Counted from the first letter of the stretch, positions 28,663 through 38,121 are shown. The stretch: DNA of 64,000 nucleotides from SAR324 cluster bacterium (GCA_028282885.1 JANQGX010000005.1:55606-119605), one strand, 5' to 3'. Notes: generated by a model not told the origin, from the sequence alone. Numbers and translations are program-made.

Positions 28663-29067
28663 ATATTCAACCTGAATTGGTTTTTTAAGATAACGGTTCC
28701 CCCGCTCCTGTTGCAGCAAATCGATAGGATGGTGACATCAATCTATTACAATTTAACCCCATTACAACAGGGCCAATATCACCAAACTTCAAAATATTGG
28801 ATTCAAATTCTTAAGGTTCATGTTTCCAGCACAGGAGCCTTCCGCATAGAGCAGATGGACCTTCTCTCTTTTTTGGTATCTGTTGAGGCATATTCTGTCT
28901 TCTCACCAAATCAGACCACAACCTCGCAATTCAAAAGGGGGGATTAAGGTGAATTTTGAGTTGGAATCCCTTCGACCGCCCGCAGTATTTGGAATGGTAT
29001 GAATAGATTATCAATTACAAGAAATCCGGAGTACGGTTGATCGTGTAATAATGATCCGGTTTCTGTT
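28663..29067. other. Intergenic region between MFS and dehydrogenase genes
   Basis: About 400 bp; probably holds the MFS promoter on the - strand. A 78-codon + strand frame at 28711-28947 shows no features of a protein. I see no hairpin with a T run. Confidence 0.45.
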
Positions 29068-32004
29068 TCAAGATCTCTTCAACGCCGCTGCCAACACCGC
29101 AATGGGGTGTTTTGCCTTTTTCCCGGTGCCATCCTTGATCTGTTGCCTGCAGGAGGTTCCGGCGGCAGCGATAATGGTTTTTGGATTGGATGATCGGACT
29201 GCCGGAAACAGAGATTGTTCCCCAATCGCCATGGAGATCTCATAGTGCTCTTTTTCATAGCCAAAGGACCCTGCCATGCCGCAACAACCGCTCCGGATTT
29301 CCTCTACGACGGCTGCCGGAACAAGCTTCAGCATGCGAACAACCCTTTCTGCAGTGCCAAATGCCTTCTGATAGCAGTGGGTATGGACCTTGATCTCTTT
29401 TTTAAAGCCGGTTTCAGCGAAGGGCAGATTAAGCTCGTTCGCATCCTCCAGATCGGTGAGAAATTCTTCAAAGAAAAAAGAGTGTTCAGCCACCAGTCGG
29501 GCTTCATCCGATTGCAAGAGATCGGGGTACTCGTCGCGCATGCAGGCGATACAACTGGGTTCCACGCCAATGATTGGGATATCCCGACGGGCGAAAGGAA
29601 CAAGTGCCTCTACATTATGCAAGGCGGCACTCTTTGCCTCTTTCAGAAGGCCTTTGGAAATCATGGGTCGACCACAGCACTTTATGGAATCAACCAACTG
29701 AACCTCAAACCCGGCGGCCTCAAGAACCTCGACGGCGGCCACACCAATTTCCGGTTCATGATAGGTCAGATGGCAGTCGTCCCAGAGAACCACTTGCTTG
29801 CCAGCCCGGTTGCAGGCGGATTTGTGATGTTTGAACCAGCTCCTGAAGGTTTCTGAAGCCAGCAGGGGCAGTTGACGTCGTTTATCGATTTTCAAAGTTC
29901 GATCCAGCAGTTCACGGAAGAGTGGATTTCGGTAAATAAAGTTGGATACTCCCGGCGCTTTACTGGCGATCTCACTTGAAACCGGCATCGATCCAAAAAG
30001 GCGGCTACGCAGAGGGGTTCCATGCTTGGCTTGATAATGGGCCAGAAACTCATATTTCAATTTAGCCATGTCGACCCGACTGGAGCACTCCTCCCGACAA
30101 GCCTTGCATTCCAGGCACAGTTCCAACGCTTCGTATACCGCCTTTCCCGATAGCCCTTCTTCCCCTAACTGACCGGTCATGGCAGATCTAAGGGTATTTG
30201 CGCGGCCCCGTGTTGAATCCTTCTCTTCGCGGGTGACACGGTAGGATGGACACATGGCTCCCGCAACCTGGGATCTGCAGGTTCCCTGGCCGTTGCACAT
30301 CTCGACCAGTTTTTGAAATCCGCCCCAATGGGAGTAGTCGAAATAGGTCTCTTCCGGTGCTAAAGGGGTTTTGTAATCCGGATGATATTCCAGCCATTCC
30401 CTGTCCCAGGGTTCGATAGCATCCACGATTTTCAAAGGATTAAAGAGGTTGTGGGGGTCAAAGGCAGCCTTTACCTCCTTAAAAGCCCGATGCAGTTCGG
30501 GGCCGTACAATTGCTCGTTGAAATAGCTTCTGGCCAATCCTTCTCCATGCTCACCGGTGGTGGTCCCTTCATGTGCAATGGCAATACGCATGATCTCTTT
30601 GGAGAGGACTTCCATCCGCTTCAGATCCTCTTCCTCGCGCAGGTTAAGCGTCATCCCCATGTGCAGACAACCCGCGGAAGCATGGGCATCGAAATTGATA
30701 TGGGTTTTGTGCTGCTTCCCCATTTTGATCGCAGCTTCGGTGTAATCGACCATATTCTCTACGGGAACACTGGCATCATCGATCACCCAGATCGGTTTCT
30801 TGTCTCCTGGTGCGCTCACCAGGAGCCCCAGTACCGATTTACGCAGGTTCCAGACTTCTGCGATCTCCCCGTGGGTGGTACAATGGTTGATGGTGTTTTT
30901 GTAACCGTCTCTTTTCAGGCTTTTTTGCAGTTTTTCCACTTGATCATCGATCTCCGTCTGGTCGTTTCCGGCAAATTCAACGACCAGTATGGCTCCGGGC
31001 AGGCCGTCCACGAACCTCTCCAGCCGAGACCTGAAAACGGCATGATCATGGGCGGCCTTCAAAACCGGATAGGACATCAATTCAACTGCCGAGGGGTTGT
31101 GCTCCAGGATGCGGGGAACCAGTTCCAGGGAGGTTGAGAGATTGTCGAAATGGAGAATCATTAACCGGATTTTGATCGGTCTCGAAACCAGCCCCAGCCT
31201 GACCCGGGTGATACCGGCCAGGGTTCCCTCGCTTCCGGCAATTAGTAATGCAAGATTAAGGCTGTTGCGTAGGGACACGCCTTTCAAGACTCGATTCAGT
31301 CCGTAACCGGCTACATTTCGCCAGATTTTTGGATATCCGTTTTGAATATGATACTGGTATCGTTTGAGAATTTCGGGAATTTTGCGATAAACCATCCCTT
31401 CGACTCCCTCCAGATTGGCCAGGTATCCCAGGTCAGCCAGATTTTTCTCGTTGAATTGTGTTTTTCTGCCGTCGGAGAGTACCGCTTCCAAATCATATAG
31501 ATGATCCGCAAACATGCCGTATTTGAAGGAGTGCGATCCCGTTGAATTGTTACCGGCCATGCCACCGATGGTGGCTACCGCACTGGAGGAGGGGTCGGGC
31601 CCGACCATCAGGCCGTCTCTCATCAGTCTTTGATTCAAGACATCCAAGACCACTCCGGACTCCACCTCGGCCCAGCGCTCTTCAACATTGACTTTAAGGA
31701 TTCGGTTTATGTACTTGGAATGATCGATTACCAGTCCGATGCCGATGGTTTGCCCGGAAAGGCTTGAACCTCCACCCCTGGGGATAACCGGGACCTGAAA
31801 ACGGCCGGCCAATTCAACGGCAGCACAAATATCATCCGTATCCTTGGGAATGACCACTCCCACCGGCAGTTTTTGGAAATCCGAAGCATCGGTACTGTAA
31901 AGATGTCGCGTTAAGAGGTCGAATCGAACCTCTCCGCGGACTATTTTCCTCAGCTCCTGAACCAGCTCTTCAGCGCTTTTTTCTTCGGGCGAATTTAGAT
32001 TCAT
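29068..32004 (-). CDS. FAD/Fe-S 2-hydroxyacid dehydrogenase (YdiJ/D-2-hydroxyglutarate type)
   Basis: Large flavoprotein (978 residues) oxidising a D-2-hydroxyacid. Domains in order: FAD-binding PCMH fold (about 35-245, with PRGGGSSLSGQTIGIGLVIDHS and GGMAGNNSTGSHSFKYG), FAD-oxidase C-terminal domain (about 250-540, with THINFDAHASAGCLHMGM and EHGEGLAR), Fe-S region (CNGQGTCR..., CLECKACREEC), then a GlpC/CCG region with CCGRPMISKG and CCGMAGSFGYE. The layout and length match E. coli YdiJ, known as a D-2-hydroxyglutarate dehydrogenase; D-lactate or another D-2-hydroxyacid is also possible. larA lies 148 bp upstream on the same strand. Confidence 0.9.
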   Translation of the reverse strand: MNLNSPEEKSAEELVQELRKIVRGEVRFDLLTRHLYSTDASDFQKLPVGVVIPKDTDDICAAVELAGRFQVPVIPRGGGSSLSGQTIGIGLVIDHSKYINRILKVNVEERWAEVESGVVLDVLNQRLMRDGLMVGPDPSSSAVATIGGMAGNNSTGSHSFKYGMFADHLYDLEAVLSDGRKTQFNEKNLADLGYLANLEGVEGMVYRKIPEILKRYQYHIQNGYPKIWRNVAGYGLNRVLKGVSLRNSLNLALLIAGSEGTLAGITRVRLGLVSRPIKIRLMILHFDNLSTSLELVPRILEHNPSAVELMSYPVLKAAHDHAVFRSRLERFVDGLPGAILVVEFAGNDQTEIDDQVEKLQKSLKRDGYKNTINHCTTHGEIAEVWNLRKSVLGLLVSAPGDKKPIWVIDDASVPVENMVDYTEAAIKMGKQHKTHINFDAHASAGCLHMGMTLNLREEEDLKRMEVLSKEIMRIAIAHEGTTTGEHGEGLARSYFNEQLYGPELHRAFKEVKAAFDPHNLFNPLKIVDAIEPWDREWLEYHPDYKTPLAPEETYFDYSHWGGFQKLVEMCNGQGTCRSQVAGAMCPSYRVTREEKDSTRGRANTLRSAMTGQLGEEGLSGKAVYEALELCLECKACREECSSRVDMAKLKYEFLAHYQAKHGTPLRSRLFGSMPVSSEIASKAPGVSNFIYRNPLFRELLDRTLKIDKRRQLPLLASETFRSWFKHHKSACNRAGKQVVLWDDCHLTYHEPEIGVAAVEVLEAAGFEVQLVDSIKCCGRPMISKGLLKEAKSAALHNVEALVPFARRDIPIIGVEPSCIACMRDEYPDLLQSDEARLVAEHSFFFEEFLTDLEDANELNLPFAETGFKKEIKVHTHCYQKAFGTAERVVRMLKLVPAAVVEEIRSGCCGMAGSFGYEKEHYEISMAIGEQSLFPAVRSSNPKTIIAAAGTSCRQQIKDGTGKKAKHPIAVLAAALKRS

Positions 32005-32152
32005 CTTGATACGCAGGGTTATTTAATTCGGTTTATCGTACAATCCATTATGGCATCATCAGCCGGGGCAAGAACAGGGATATTTCAGGAATGTGGATGA
32101 TCGGCAACAGGCCTCCCTTCAAAGGGGCAAGGCCGTTTCCCTTCATTCCGGA

Positions 32153-33448
32153 TCAACCGACAACAGGCAGGATCACTCCTCCCGATGGCACCACATGAAC
32201 TGTCGGATTGGTGAGAAACTCCGCGCTTTTGTGGATGGCATTTTCAATGTTATCGGCATAAATAAAACCGAGTCTTTTGACAGACTCTTCATTCATATCC
32301 CTGGTGACCATGATAACCTTGTAGTCGTTTAGGGCCAGCATGACCTGGGCCAGGGACATATTCAATTCAGGCGGGGCATTTTCGATAACCGGTCGATTGT
32401 CGGCAAAGGCATTCAGCAATGTTTCGGCAAGCCGGTTGCCATGGGCTTTTCTGAATTGTTCGCAGGTCCTGAGATAGAGTTCGGGAAGGGGAACGGTACA
32501 GTCGGCCACCAGAACAATGGTCCCGCCTTTACGGGTGATCATGGCAGCAGGGGCCAGCGGTTTCATCATTTGGGGGCCTTCCGAATAGGGAAAGGTAGAA
32601 ATAATTGTCAGATCTGCCGGCTCTTTGAATGACCTGGAGACGATTCTCCTGCAGATTTTGGTTCCCTCGATGTGAGCCTTCACCGGATCTCCACAAACGA
32701 TCTCATACAAGCGGTCGTTGTGATCCAGGACACTGTTGATGATGAAATCCAGACCGCCGGACAGGGCCAGCTCATTTACCAGTTGATGAAATCTATTTCC
32801 ATCCAGGTTTCCCAGGAAGGATCGCCCCACGAAACTTTGCTTCAGGTGATGTTCCAGGATCGAATCCATATCGGCGACACCGGGGAACAGGATTTTGCAC
32901 CCTCCGCCAAAGCCGTTCAGGGGATGGGGAAAGATTGAGCCGATTCCAACCCGGAAATCGGCTTCATGAACTAGCCTGTTGATTTTAACGGGGGTTCCCG
33001 TCGGCAGGCTGGCGATTTCTACCAGATCCGGTGCTTGGCAATCATGATTGATGAAACGATACCGCGATACCAGATCGCTGTCATATCCGTCTGCAAGTTC
33101 CTCTTTCGACAAAGCCCGATGCGTTCCCAGGGCTATCACAATGCTGATCCTGTCATCGGCAATACCGGTTCTCTCCAGCTCCTCAAGAAGAGCCCTTAAA
33201 AGATGCTTCTTGGGAGAGTTACGGGTCAAATCCTCGATCAGAACAGCGATCGTGCTCCCGGGCTTCAGACGTTCAGATAACAGGTCGGTACCAATGGGAT
33301 TCTGCAGGGCATTTATGGTCATCCGAATCGGCGCAATCGCTTTCGGATGGTCATCAAAAGCGGAAATGCTTAACAATTGACAAGGAATGGGAAAGTCAAA
33401 CTCAACCTCGCCCGCTAAAGATCTAACAAATGCTTTCATCTCTGCCAT
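32153..33448 (-). CDS. larA: LarA-family nickel-dependent 2-hydroxyacid racemase
   Basis: Homologue of lactate racemase, which interconverts 2-hydroxyacid enantiomers with a covalently bound nickel-pincer nucleotide. Residues needed in Lactiplantibacillus LarA fall at matching positions in this 431-residue protein: Asp73 and Arg76 (EDLTR), His110 (ALGTHR), His175 (FPHP), Lys185 (GGGCKILFPG, cofactor attachment) and His200/201 (nickel ligand region). ATG 33448 is chosen; TTG 33457 and ATG 33439 are alternatives. larB, larC and larE, which make the cofactor, are not in the window. Placement next to a D-2-hydroxyacid dehydrogenase suggests it feeds that enzyme; the substrate may differ from lactate. 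Confidence 0.9.
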   Translation of the reverse strand: MAEMKAFVRSLAGEVEFDFPIPCQLLSISAFDDHPKAIAPIRMTINALQNPIGTDLLSERLKPGSTIAVLIEDLTRNSPKKHLLRALLEELERTGIADDRISIVIALGTHRALSKEELADGYDSDLVSRYRFINHDCQAPDLVEIASLPTGTPVKINRLVHEADFRVGIGSIFPHPLNGFGGGCKILFPGVADMDSILEHHLKQSFVGRSFLGNLDGNRFHQLVNELALSGGLDFIINSVLDHNDRLYEIVCGDPVKAHIEGTKICRRIVSRSFKEPADLTIISTFPYSEGPQMMKPLAPAAMITRKGGTIVLVADCTVPLPELYLRTCEQFRKAHGNRLAETLLNAFADNRPVIENAPPELNMSLAQVMLALNDYKVIMVTRDMNEESVKRLGFIYADNIENAIHKSAEFLTNPTVHVVPSGGVILPVVG

Positions 33449-33473
33449 CGCTTTCAACTGTATTACGACAATG

Positions 33474-33484
33474 TGGTATGACCG
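33474..33484. promoter_or_regulatory. Near-match GntR operator upstream of larA
   Basis: TGGTATGACCG matches the FadR/PdhR/LldR-type core TGGTnnnACCA except for the last base. It lies 26 bp before the larA start, where a bound regulator could block transcription. Confidence 0.5.
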
Positions 33485-33659
33485 CTGAGTTGATTGTGGA
33501 GGATATAATGTGGTATTGAAATAATGCCAAAAATTACGATACTTCCCCTTTGAAACATCAACGCAATCTAACCATATAGGATACTAATGTCAAGGAATCA
33601 TGAGAAAAACTAGAATTTTTCTTACAGGAATATCGTAATGATTGAATAAATTGGACCTG

Positions 33660-33670
33660 TGGTAAGACCA
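33660..33670. promoter_or_regulatory. GntR operator 1 (TGGTAAGACCA)
   Basis: Perfect 4-3-4 palindrome TGGT-AAG-ACCA, the core recognised by FadR-subfamily GntR proteins. It lies about 114 bp before the regulator's start, in the shared divergent promoter region. Confidence 0.7.
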
Positions 33671-33694
33671 ATTATTGACCACAATGAAGTTGGG

Positions 33695-33705
33695 TGGTAT
33701 TACCA
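33695..33705. promoter_or_regulatory. GntR operator 2 (TGGTATTACCA)
   Basis: Second perfect TGGT-ATT-ACCA palindrome, its centre 35 bp from that of operator 1. Two exact sites and one near-match in a 230-bp region next to a GntR gene make autoregulation and control of larA likely. Confidence 0.7.
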
Positions 33706-33783
33706 AAAATAAGTAGATAAAAGAAAGATAATGGAGGTGTGAAGGATCGATTTATCACCCGGGGTAGTACAAGGACATCATCG

Positions 33784-34485
33784 ATGTTGAAGCCATTTAA
33801 ACACAAAAAAATTTCCGATCAGATCTACGAACAGATCCGCGATATGATCTACAGGGGCGAGTATGCTCCCGGACAACGCCTGATGTCGGAACGGGACCTG
33901 GCCGCTCTTTTTGGAGTCGGGCGGCCGACGGTCAGGGAGGCCATCCAGAAGCTTGTTGAACAGGGCCTGATTGAGAGTAAAAGGGGGGTTGGAGCATTCG
34001 TTTTGGACGAATCAGCCAGGTTCAGGAAACTGTCACCCTTTCTGCAGGTATTGACCAAAGAGAATTTTTCAGTAGTGGAATTTCTGGAGGTCAGGATGGC
34101 TCTGGAAGCCAAAGGGGCGGAATTGGCAGCGAAAAGAGCTACGGATGAGGATATAGTGCTGATCGAAAATAGCCTGGAACGAATGCGCAGTGACAGTGAA
34201 AAGGGCACCATGAGCATGGGCGATGATATCGCCTTTCATATGAACATCGCTTATGCCAGCAGAAACACTGTCCAGATTCACCTGATGAAGAATCTCTATG
34301 ATGTTCAGTACTATGCCATGGAAAAGGCCTATGCCGATTTGCTAAAATCGCTGAACATTGACATGATGGTCTTTCACCAACATCGAAAAATCGCCCAGGC
34401 TATCAAAAGACGAGATCCTGAACAGGCCCGCCTCTATATGGAAGAGCACATTGGATCCGTGCTTCACAATGTCATGCAAAGATGA
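33784..34485 (+). CDS. GntR-family regulator, FadR/PdhR/LldR subfamily
   Basis: Transcription factor of 233 residues. The N-terminal winged helix (about 4-72) contains GQRLMSERDLAALFGVGRPTVREAIQKL, and the C-terminal FCD ligand domain (about 90-225) has DDIAFHMNIAYAS and HQHRKIAQAI, whose Asp/His residues usually bind a metal that holds a carboxylate effector. ATG 33784 is chosen because AAGGA lies 8 nt upstream; GTG 33739 has its GGAGG too close. It is divergent from larA and overlaps the next MFS gene by ATGA. It probably senses a 2-hydroxyacid or related carboxylate and acts at the TGGTnnnACCA sites. Confidence 0.92.
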   Translation: MLKPFKHKKISDQIYEQIRDMIYRGEYAPGQRLMSERDLAALFGVGRPTVREAIQKLVEQGLIESKRGVGAFVLDESARFRKLSPFLQVLTKENFSVVEFLEVRMALEAKGAELAAKRATDEDIVLIENSLERMRSDSEKGTMSMGDDIAFHMNIAYASRNTVQIHLMKNLYDVQYYAMEKAYADLLKSLNIDMMVFHQHRKIAQAIKRRDPEQARLYMEEHIGSVLHNVMQR

Positions 34486-35678
34486 AGTATATAATCAAGG
34501 ACAGGAATCTGGTTTTACTCTTTATCACGTCATTCCTTTTTTTCATTAACGAATCTCTCCTTCTGCCCACCCTGCCGCTTTACCTGTCCGATCTGGACTA
34601 CCCGCATATGAATTTGGGTATTGTATTGGGAGCATTTGCCCTTGGGGTATTTGCCTTCAGACCTTTTGCCGGAAAACTGACGGATCAGAAAAGCAGAAAG
34701 CTGTCACTCCTGGTGGGGGTGCTGGTATTTACGATCACCCCTGTCTTTTACCTGTTTTCCACCTCTTTTTACTATTTGGTCTTTATCCGTTTTGTTCATG
34801 GCACGGGCCTAGCGTTTTTTACCACCTCCTATCCGACCATGGTTTCTGATATAGCGCCTGAAGAACACAGGGGTGAGATCATGGGGCACATGTCTATTGC
34901 CAGCAGTCTGGCATTTGCCTTCGGACCTTTGCTGGGATTTGGTATTTACGCGAGTCACGGCATTGACATGCTGTTTTATGCCTGCATTGCCATGGGTTTT
35001 GTCTCTTTGGTGATCTGCCTGTTCATTAACGAAAGCTTTACCCGAACCGTAAAAGCGAAATCCATCTCCTTTCTCAAAATTCTTTTCGGGCGGATCATGT
35101 TTGTCTCCTCAGCCATCATTTTGATCCAAGCGCTTATCATTGGCGGGATTCTGGCTTTTCTGCCGGTGATGCTGAAAAACGAACTGGAACTTAACGTCGG
35201 GCTCTATTTTACGGTCAACTCTATTTCCGTCGTTGTCTTTCGCTACTTTATTTCCCATCTTTCCGATCGATTTGGCAGGGGGCCGGTTTTCTTTTACTCC
35301 TTTTTGCTGATTCTGGCATCCGTGGTGTTGATCGCCAATATCAACTCGATGCCCATGATGATTGTAGCGGCCATGGTCAATGGACTTGGTTCGGCCGGAT
35401 GCGCGCCCTCCCTGATGGCTTACATGGCGGACACTTTTGATCAGGATGTCAGGGGCAGTGCCTTCAGTATCTTTTATGGGGCATTCGATATCGGGATTCT
35501 TTCTGCAGGATTGATATTAGGGATAGTTGCAGATTTCACGGGATTGAGAAATATGTTTCTGGTATCAGCCGTGTTTGGAGCCGTGGGAATTGTTTTTTTC
35601 ACGCTTCTCATTCAACCGGGAATCCGCCGGTCAATCGGCTGGACTCTGAAGGGAGAACCGATTCATATCACCGAGTAG
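34482..35678 (+). CDS. MFS transporter coupled to the GntR regulator
   Basis: Twelve-helix major facilitator carrier of 398 residues. The loop GKLTDQKSRKLS after helix 2 and HLSDRFGRGPV in the second half are the usual MFS A-type motifs; VSDIAPEEHRGEIMGHMS after helix 4 is typical of efflux or sugar-type members. Its ATG overlaps the regulator's TGA, so the two are made together and the carrier is probably induced with the larA module. Direction and substrate are not readable from sequence. Confidence 0.9.
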   Translation: MKYIIKDRNLVLLFITSFLFFINESLLLPTLPLYLSDLDYPHMNLGIVLGAFALGVFAFRPFAGKLTDQKSRKLSLLVGVLVFTITPVFYLFSTSFYYLVFIRFVHGTGLAFFTTSYPTMVSDIAPEEHRGEIMGHMSIASSLAFAFGPLLGFGIYASHGIDMLFYACIAMGFVSLVICLFINESFTRTVKAKSISFLKILFGRIMFVSSAIILIQALIIGGILAFLPVMLKNELELNVGLYFTVNSISVVVFRYFISHLSDRFGRGPVFFYSFLLILASVVLIANINSMPMMIVAAMVNGLGSAGCAPSLMAYMADTFDQDVRGSAFSIFYGAFDIGILSAGLILGIVADFTGLRNMFLVSAVFGAVGIVFFTLLIQPGIRRSIGWTLKGEPIHITE

Positions 35679-35996
35679 CAGTTTCGCGACCCCATAGCAG
35701 GAAAGGGTTGCAGTGTTGCAAAGGTAAATGCCCGGAGTTGGAGACAAAGCATCATTAGAAGCAGCCGGAGAGCTTAACGACCGGGTATGTTTGAAGTGAA
35801 AGTCAACTGGTACAGTTTGTGCTGATAAAGTTTTTTCAGAAAATGATTCGGGTAAATCCATTGCTTCAAACAGAAGAGAATAAGTATATGAGATTCATGT
35901 TCAATCTGTTTGATACGGGTCTCAAACACGACGGCAGTGATGGATTGCCTATCCACCGCAACTGGTAGGAGTTATAATAAAACCGAGGAGAGCGTG
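35679..35996. other. Intergenic region before the MBL hydrolase gene
   Basis: About 320 bp, probably with the promoter for the rightward metal-associated group. GAGGAG at 35985-35990 is the ribosome-binding site of the next gene. No supported gene or T-run hairpin. Confidence 0.45.
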
Positions 35997-36950
35997 ATGA
36001 CCATAAACCTGAAAGAGCGGGACAAGATAGAAATTCTGACTTTAGTTGATAACTACATCGATATCGCCCCCGGAGACAGTAATCACATTATCCAGAGAGC
36101 GATACCACTGAAGGGAATGGAACTCAGAAACAGTATCCTGGCGGAGCATGGTTTCTCATCCATAATCACGGTTTCAGGTCCGGAACCGCCCCGCTCACTC
36201 CTTTTCGATTTCGGCTTCTCAGAGCACGGTGCTGCCTTCAATGCGGATGCGCTGGCAGTGGACATGTCGTCCGTGGAGGTAATGGCATTGTCTCACGGCC
36301 ACCCGGATCACACCGGGGGCTTGCAGCAATTAAGTGATCTGGTGGGAAAGAAGGGAATAAAACTGGTACTGCATCCCTCGGCCCTTAAGCCATGCCGGTT
36401 CCTAAAAATCACCGATGACTTCAAAATCATTTTGCCCTCGTTAAGTCCTGAGAAGATCTCTGCCGCCGGTGTCGAGTTGCAGGAGACAAGCACACCTTTG
36501 GGACTATTGGGGGATGGTGTCTGTTATCTCGGTAAAATCCCCAAGAAAACCAAGTATGAGAAAGGAGCTTCCGATCTGATCTTCGTTGATGACGGGGTGG
36601 AAAAACAGGATCCGATTGAAGACGACACCGCAATCGTTGCCCATGTCAAGGGCAAAGGACTGGTTATCATCTCCGGATGTGCTCATTCCGGCATTATCAA
36701 CACCATCAACTATGCCCGGGAGATAACCGGGATTGAGAAAATCCACGCGGTCATGGGAGGATTCCATCTTTGCGGTCCGGGTGAAGATCCTGCCATTGAG
36801 GGAACCGTCCGAGATTTCAGGGAGATCGATCCCGACTATATTGTCCCGACCCATTGTACGGGAAGAAAGGCGGTCGGGATGATCGAGAGGGAGTTCCCGG
36901 AGAAGTTCCTGCTCAACATGGCCGGGACCAGGATGACCTTTGCGGCATAA
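35997..36950 (+). CDS. MBL-fold metallohydrolase (COG1237-like)
   Basis: Metallo-beta-lactamase fold protein, 317 residues. The metal site is SHGHPDHTGG (His100, His102, Asp104, His105), followed by GCAHSGIINTI and MGGFHL, which supply further ligands. The arrangement resembles the COG1237 group, named after a dihydropterin ribofuranosyl-aminobenzene phosphate synthase of methanogens; the bacterial members are mostly uncharacterised. ATG 35997 has GAGGAG 6 nt upstream and is preferred to an earlier frame start at 35910. The next gene overlaps its 3' end by 11 bp. Confidence 0.88.
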   Translation: MTINLKERDKIEILTLVDNYIDIAPGDSNHIIQRAIPLKGMELRNSILAEHGFSSIITVSGPEPPRSLLFDFGFSEHGAAFNADALAVDMSSVEVMALSHGHPDHTGGLQQLSDLVGKKGIKLVLHPSALKPCRFLKITDDFKIILPSLSPEKISAAGVELQETSTPLGLLGDGVCYLGKIPKKTKYEKGASDLIFVDDGVEKQDPIEDDTAIVAHVKGKGLVIISGCAHSGIINTINYAREITGIEKIHAVMGGFHLCGPGEDPAIEGTVRDFREIDPDYIVPTHCTGRKAVGMIEREFPEKFLLNMAGTRMTFAA

Positions 36951-37707
36951 CTATAACCCTTACCAAAAAATGATTCTGAACTTATTGAAAGACCATGCCC
37001 TGAAACAGGTTGGGCAAAGGGAAATCCGGGATGTACGAATCGGCCTGAGCTACACGGCAGTGCAATTGGATGACCGGTCGGTTGGAGTAGCCATGACCTT
37101 CCATCACGATATTCCCCAGGGGTGTCTTTCCCTGGATAAGCCTATCAAGGGAAGCCGTGCTGCCGAGATCATCGAAAAAGCCGATTCGGATAACCTGGTG
37201 GAACGAACCGTGGCAATAGCCGCTATGAATGCTGTCACCAACAGGCATTCCGATAACCTTGCACAAGGTGACAGCCTGGAACTGCTGAAAGCTGAACCCG
37301 GGGATGTGGTAGGAATGGTGGGTTATTTCGGTCCCCTGGTATCCTCGTTGAAGGAAACTGTCAGAGAGTTGCATGTTTTTGAGAAAAATGTTGAGAAATC
37401 AGACAATTTGCACTCAGAAGATGAAATTGAGGCCATTATGCCTGGTTGTAACGTGGCAATTATTACTTCCACTTCACTGATTAACCGTTCCTTTGACCGG
37501 GTGGTAAAGGCTTCAGCCGGGTGCCGAAAAATAGCCCTGGTTGGAGCTTCAACCCCATTGGTCAAAGAAGTGTTTGGGGATTATGGCGTCACCCTTTTGT
37601 CGGGACTGGTGATTCGGGAGCAGGGAGAAGTGCTGCGGGTCATCAGTGAATCGGGCGGAATGAAAGCATTCAGTCGTTATGCGGACAAGGTCAATCTGCT
37701 TGTCTAG
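36940..37707 (+). CDS. DUF4213/DUF364 protein (putative metal-chelation fold)
   Basis: Cytoplasmic protein of 255 residues: an N-terminal DUF4213-like part (about 12-100, VRIGLSYTAVQLDDRSVGVAMTF) and a C-terminal DUF364-like Rossmann part (about 105-250, DVVGMVGYFGPLV, VAIITSTSLINRSFDRVV, ALVGASTPL). Members often sit with molybdenum, iron or heavy-metal genes. The reading frame starts at TTG 36940 with AGGA 6 nt upstream, overlapping the MBL gene; ATG 36970 without a clear ribosome site is the alternative. The function is unknown; the neighbours (MBL, DUF5320-like, Mrp) suggest metal or cluster handling. Confidence 0.85.
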   Translation: MRHNYNPYQKMILNLLKDHALKQVGQREIRDVRIGLSYTAVQLDDRSVGVAMTFHHDIPQGCLSLDKPIKGSRAAEIIEKADSDNLVERTVAIAAMNAVTNRHSDNLAQGDSLELLKAEPGDVVGMVGYFGPLVSSLKETVRELHVFEKNVEKSDNLHSEDEIEAIMPGCNVAIITSTSLINRSFDRVVKASAGCRKIALVGASTPLVKEVFGDYGVTLLSGLVIREQGEVLRVISESGGMKAFSRYADKVNLLV

Positions 37708-37794
37708 TGTGCGTTTTAATGGACTGGCAAATGTTATCAAAGCCATTTGAAACAGCGTCCGATTTTGAAAGATGGTTTAATTAAGGATGAAAAT

Positions 37795-38121
37795 ATGCCA
37801 AACAGAGATGGAACAGGGCCTCGTGGTTTTGGAAGATTGAATCGCAAAGGAGGCGGGCAGTGTCGTCGAAATAACGTGTTGAATCCCGGACAGCAAGTGA
37901 ACCGGCGTGTCCAACAGATGCAAAACGCCGGTTTCACCGGCGGTCGCATGGGGGCTTTACTGGGATTCGTAATGGCCATGTTACCAATTGCTATGAAAGC
38001 AACCAGGCTGATTGGCCATTCGAAAAGAACAAGGGCGGAGGTCCGGCCTGCTCCCAAGGCTGTTATTGTCGAAGGACCGCCAAAACTAACGGAGAAGACT
38101 CAAAAATCCAAACCTTCATGA
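37795..38121 (+). CDS. Small DUF5320-like protein
   Basis: A 108-residue protein starting MPNRDGTGPRGFGRLNRKG with a Gly/Arg-rich head and a Cys in GGGQCRR, as in DUF5320 proteins. One membrane-like helix follows (about 46-66, GRMGALLGFVMAMLPIAMKA), then a basic tail. ATG 37795 has AGGATG upstream; the longer frame from 37747 has no such site. DUF5320 genes are commonly found beside NifX-like and Mrp/NBP35 ATPase genes, as here. Exact role unknown. Confidence 0.7.
   Translation: MPNRDGTGPRGFGRLNRKGGGQCRRNNVLNPGQQVNRRVQQMQNAGFTGGRMGALLGFVMAMLPIAMKATRLIGHSKRTRAEVRPAPKAVIVEGPPKLTEKTQKSKPS

Noticed and set aside
28711..28947. 78-codon + strand frame between MFS and dehydrogenase genes
   Set aside because: No motif, starts inside the 5' region of the MFS gene, and no good ribosome site.
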